From the NCBI GenBank assembly GCA_005879255.1, contig VBKY01000393.1:1-5875 (forward strand): a stretch of 5,875 bases of DNA. Direction: 5' to 3'. Of this stretch, positions 4,900-5,875 are shown piece after piece. This DNA is from Deltaproteobacteria bacterium. GTDB lineage: Bacteria > Desulfobacterota_B > Binatia > UBA9968. The first letter of the stretch is position 1, and every line of letters starts with the position of its first letter. The notes under the pieces are model-generated. The model was not told the origin of the DNA. It ran no database searches and saw nothing but the letters and a program-made list of their open reading frames with translations. The position numbers and the translations under genes were made by a program.

Positions 4900-5875
4900 A
4901 TGGACCCGGTAAACATCATTATTGACGGCCGCGAGGTCGTCACGACCAAGGGCAAGACCGTCATCCAGGCGGCGGCCGACGCGGGGATCGTTATCCCCTA
5001 CTACTGTTACCATCCGAAGCTCACGATCGCCGGCAATTGTCGCATGTGTCTCATCGAAATCGAGAAGATGCCCAAGCTGCAGATCGCCTGCAACACTCAG
5101 GCAACCGAAGCCATGTCGGTGTTGACCCAGAGTCCGAAAGTTCTAGCCGCCCGCAAAGCGGTGATGGAATTTCTCCTGATCAATCATCCGGTGGACTGTC
5201 CGATCTGTGACCAGGCGGGGGAGTGTTGGCTGCAAGACTACTACATGACGCATGATTTGCAGGCGAGCCGCTTCGACGCGCGAAAAGAGCACGACCGCAA
5301 ACGGGAAATCTTCGGTCCCAACGTCGTGTTTGACGGCGAGCGCTGTATCAAGTGCACTCGCTGCGTGCGGTTCCTACAGGAAATTACCCACACGAACGAG
5401 CTGGCGGTAGTCAATCGCGCTGATCATTCGACGATCGCTTTGTTTCCCGGCTCGGTGCTCGACAATCCGCTATCGGCCAATGTCGTCGATATTTGCCCGG
5501 TGGGGGCGCTGACCGATCGCGATTTTCGTTTCAAAGTGCGGGTCTGGTACCTGCAAAAAACCCCGTCGATTTGCCCTGGCTGCAGCACCGGTTGCAACAT
5601 CAGCGTCGAAACTTATCAGAATCGGATCGCGCGCTTTAAGCCCCGTATCAACGAAGCGGTCAACAGCCACTGGCTCTGTGACGAAGGGCGTTATTGTTTT
5701 CATGACTTGACCGGTGGCCCGCGTTTGACGACGCCGCTGATTCGTCAAGAAGGCGGATTGGTGCCGACGACTTGGGAGCATGCGTTGCAGGCGGTTTACG
5801 CGGGGCTAAAGTCGGCCGGGCCTTTGGCGGGGATTCTGTCCGGCAGAAACACTAACGAGGAAGCCTATCTTTTTG
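4900..5875 (+). CDS. nuoG: NADH-quinone oxidoreductase subunit G (NuoG, 75 kDa subunit; 3' end cut by window edge)
   Basis: The iron-sulfur scaffold of the N module, which carries electrons from NuoF towards the Q module. The first 325 residues are visible. A ferredoxin-like domain holds N1b ligands Cys36, Cys47, Cys50 and Cys64. The His/Cys motif NHPVDCPICDQAGEC gives N5 (His96, Cys100, Cys103, Cys109). N4 ligands are Cys149, Cys152, Cys155 and Cys199. A second motif, Cys225-x2-Cys228-x3-Cys232-x27-Cys260, matches the spacing of the extra N7 cluster of Thermus and E. coli. After this the molybdopterin-oxidoreductase-like domain begins (SGRNTNEEAYLF, 314-325). ATG 4900 is the only ATG in frame after the TGA at 4834, and it places IIIDGREV at the usual distance from the N-terminus. 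No Shine-Dalgarno site is visible. Related hydrogenase or formate dehydrogenase subunits share these domains, but the operon makes NuoG by far the best call. Confidence 0.97.
   Translation, partial: MDPVNIIIDGREVVTTKGKTVIQAAADAGIVIPYYCYHPKLTIAGNCRMCLIEIEKMPKLQIACNTQATEAMSVLTQSPKVLAARKAVMEFLLINHPVDCPICDQAGECWLQDYYMTHDLQASRFDARKEHDRKREIFGPNVVFDGERCIKCTRCVRFLQEITHTNELAVVNRADHSTIALFPGSVLDNPLSANVVDICPVGALTDRDFRFKVRVWYLQKTPSICPGCSTGCNISVETYQNRIARFKPRINEAVNSHWLCDEGRYCFHDLTGGPRLTTPLIRQEGGLVPTTWEHALQAVYAGLKSAGPLAGILSGRNTNEEAYLF

Noticed and set aside
3487..5013. A 508-codon open frame on the minus strand opposite nuoE end, nuoF and nuoG start
   Set aside because: It lies antisense to an unmistakable, intact nuoF, its translation resembles no family I know, and it is rich in Arg, Ala and Asp as expected from reading GC-biased codons backwards. 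Treated as a coding shadow.
3562..5875. Alternative reading as an NAD-linked hydrogenase or formate dehydrogenase cluster
   Set aside because: NuoE/F/G-like subunits are shared with those enzymes, but nuoA, nuoC and a quinone-site nuoD with His25 and Tyr74 directly upstream fit complex I.

Overview
The window holds the first six genes of a bacterial operon for respiratory complex I (NADH:quinone oxidoreductase, NDH-1). Upstream and divergent to it is the 5' part of a gene for a periplasmic solute-binding protein. The gene order on the plus strand is nuoA, nuoC, nuoD, nuoE, nuoF and nuoG (cut by the right edge).

Layout. Positions 1-593 (minus strand) encode the N-terminal 197 residues of an iron(III)-type ABC transporter substrate-binding protein with a signal peptide. 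Positions 594-828 are a divergent intergenic region with a good sigma70-like promoter (perfect TTGACA, 17-base spacer, TACAAA) pointing towards nuoA. Positions 829-1185 are nuoA, followed after only 6 bases by nuoC (1192-1755), then nuoD (1771-2961), nuoE (3068-3541), nuoF (3562-4830) and nuoG (4900 to the edge). Two intergenic gaps, nuoD/nuoE and nuoF/nuoG, are filled by imperfect inverted repeats built from short GGA-rich units and their complements. The nuoE-nuoF pair is therefore bracketed by hairpin elements.

How the genes work together. NuoE, NuoF and NuoG form the NADH-oxidising N module. NuoF takes hydride from NADH onto FMN. Electrons then pass along the iron-sulfur chain of NuoF and NuoG, with NuoE carrying the off-path cluster N1a. 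NuoC and NuoD belong to the quinone-reducing Q module, and NuoA is a membrane subunit next to the quinone site. All cluster ligands that should lie in the visible parts of NuoE, NuoF and NuoG are present, including the four-cysteine set matching the optional N7 cluster of NuoG. The proteins look intact and functional.

The main oddity is that nuoB, which normally sits between nuoA and nuoC and carries the terminal cluster N2, is missing. The 6-base gap leaves no room for a remnant. Complex I cannot reduce quinone without NuoB, so the gene is expected elsewhere in the genome.

Organism. A separate nuoC and nuoD, a two-gene nuoE/nuoF block, moderate-to-high GC, and GGA-unit intergenic inverted repeats suggest an uncultured Gram-negative bacterium, perhaps of a deltaproteobacteria-like or neighbouring phylum. 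This is a guess from style, not a firm placement. I saw no tRNA, rRNA, CRISPR array, transposase or phage gene, and no strong evidence for a wholly new system.
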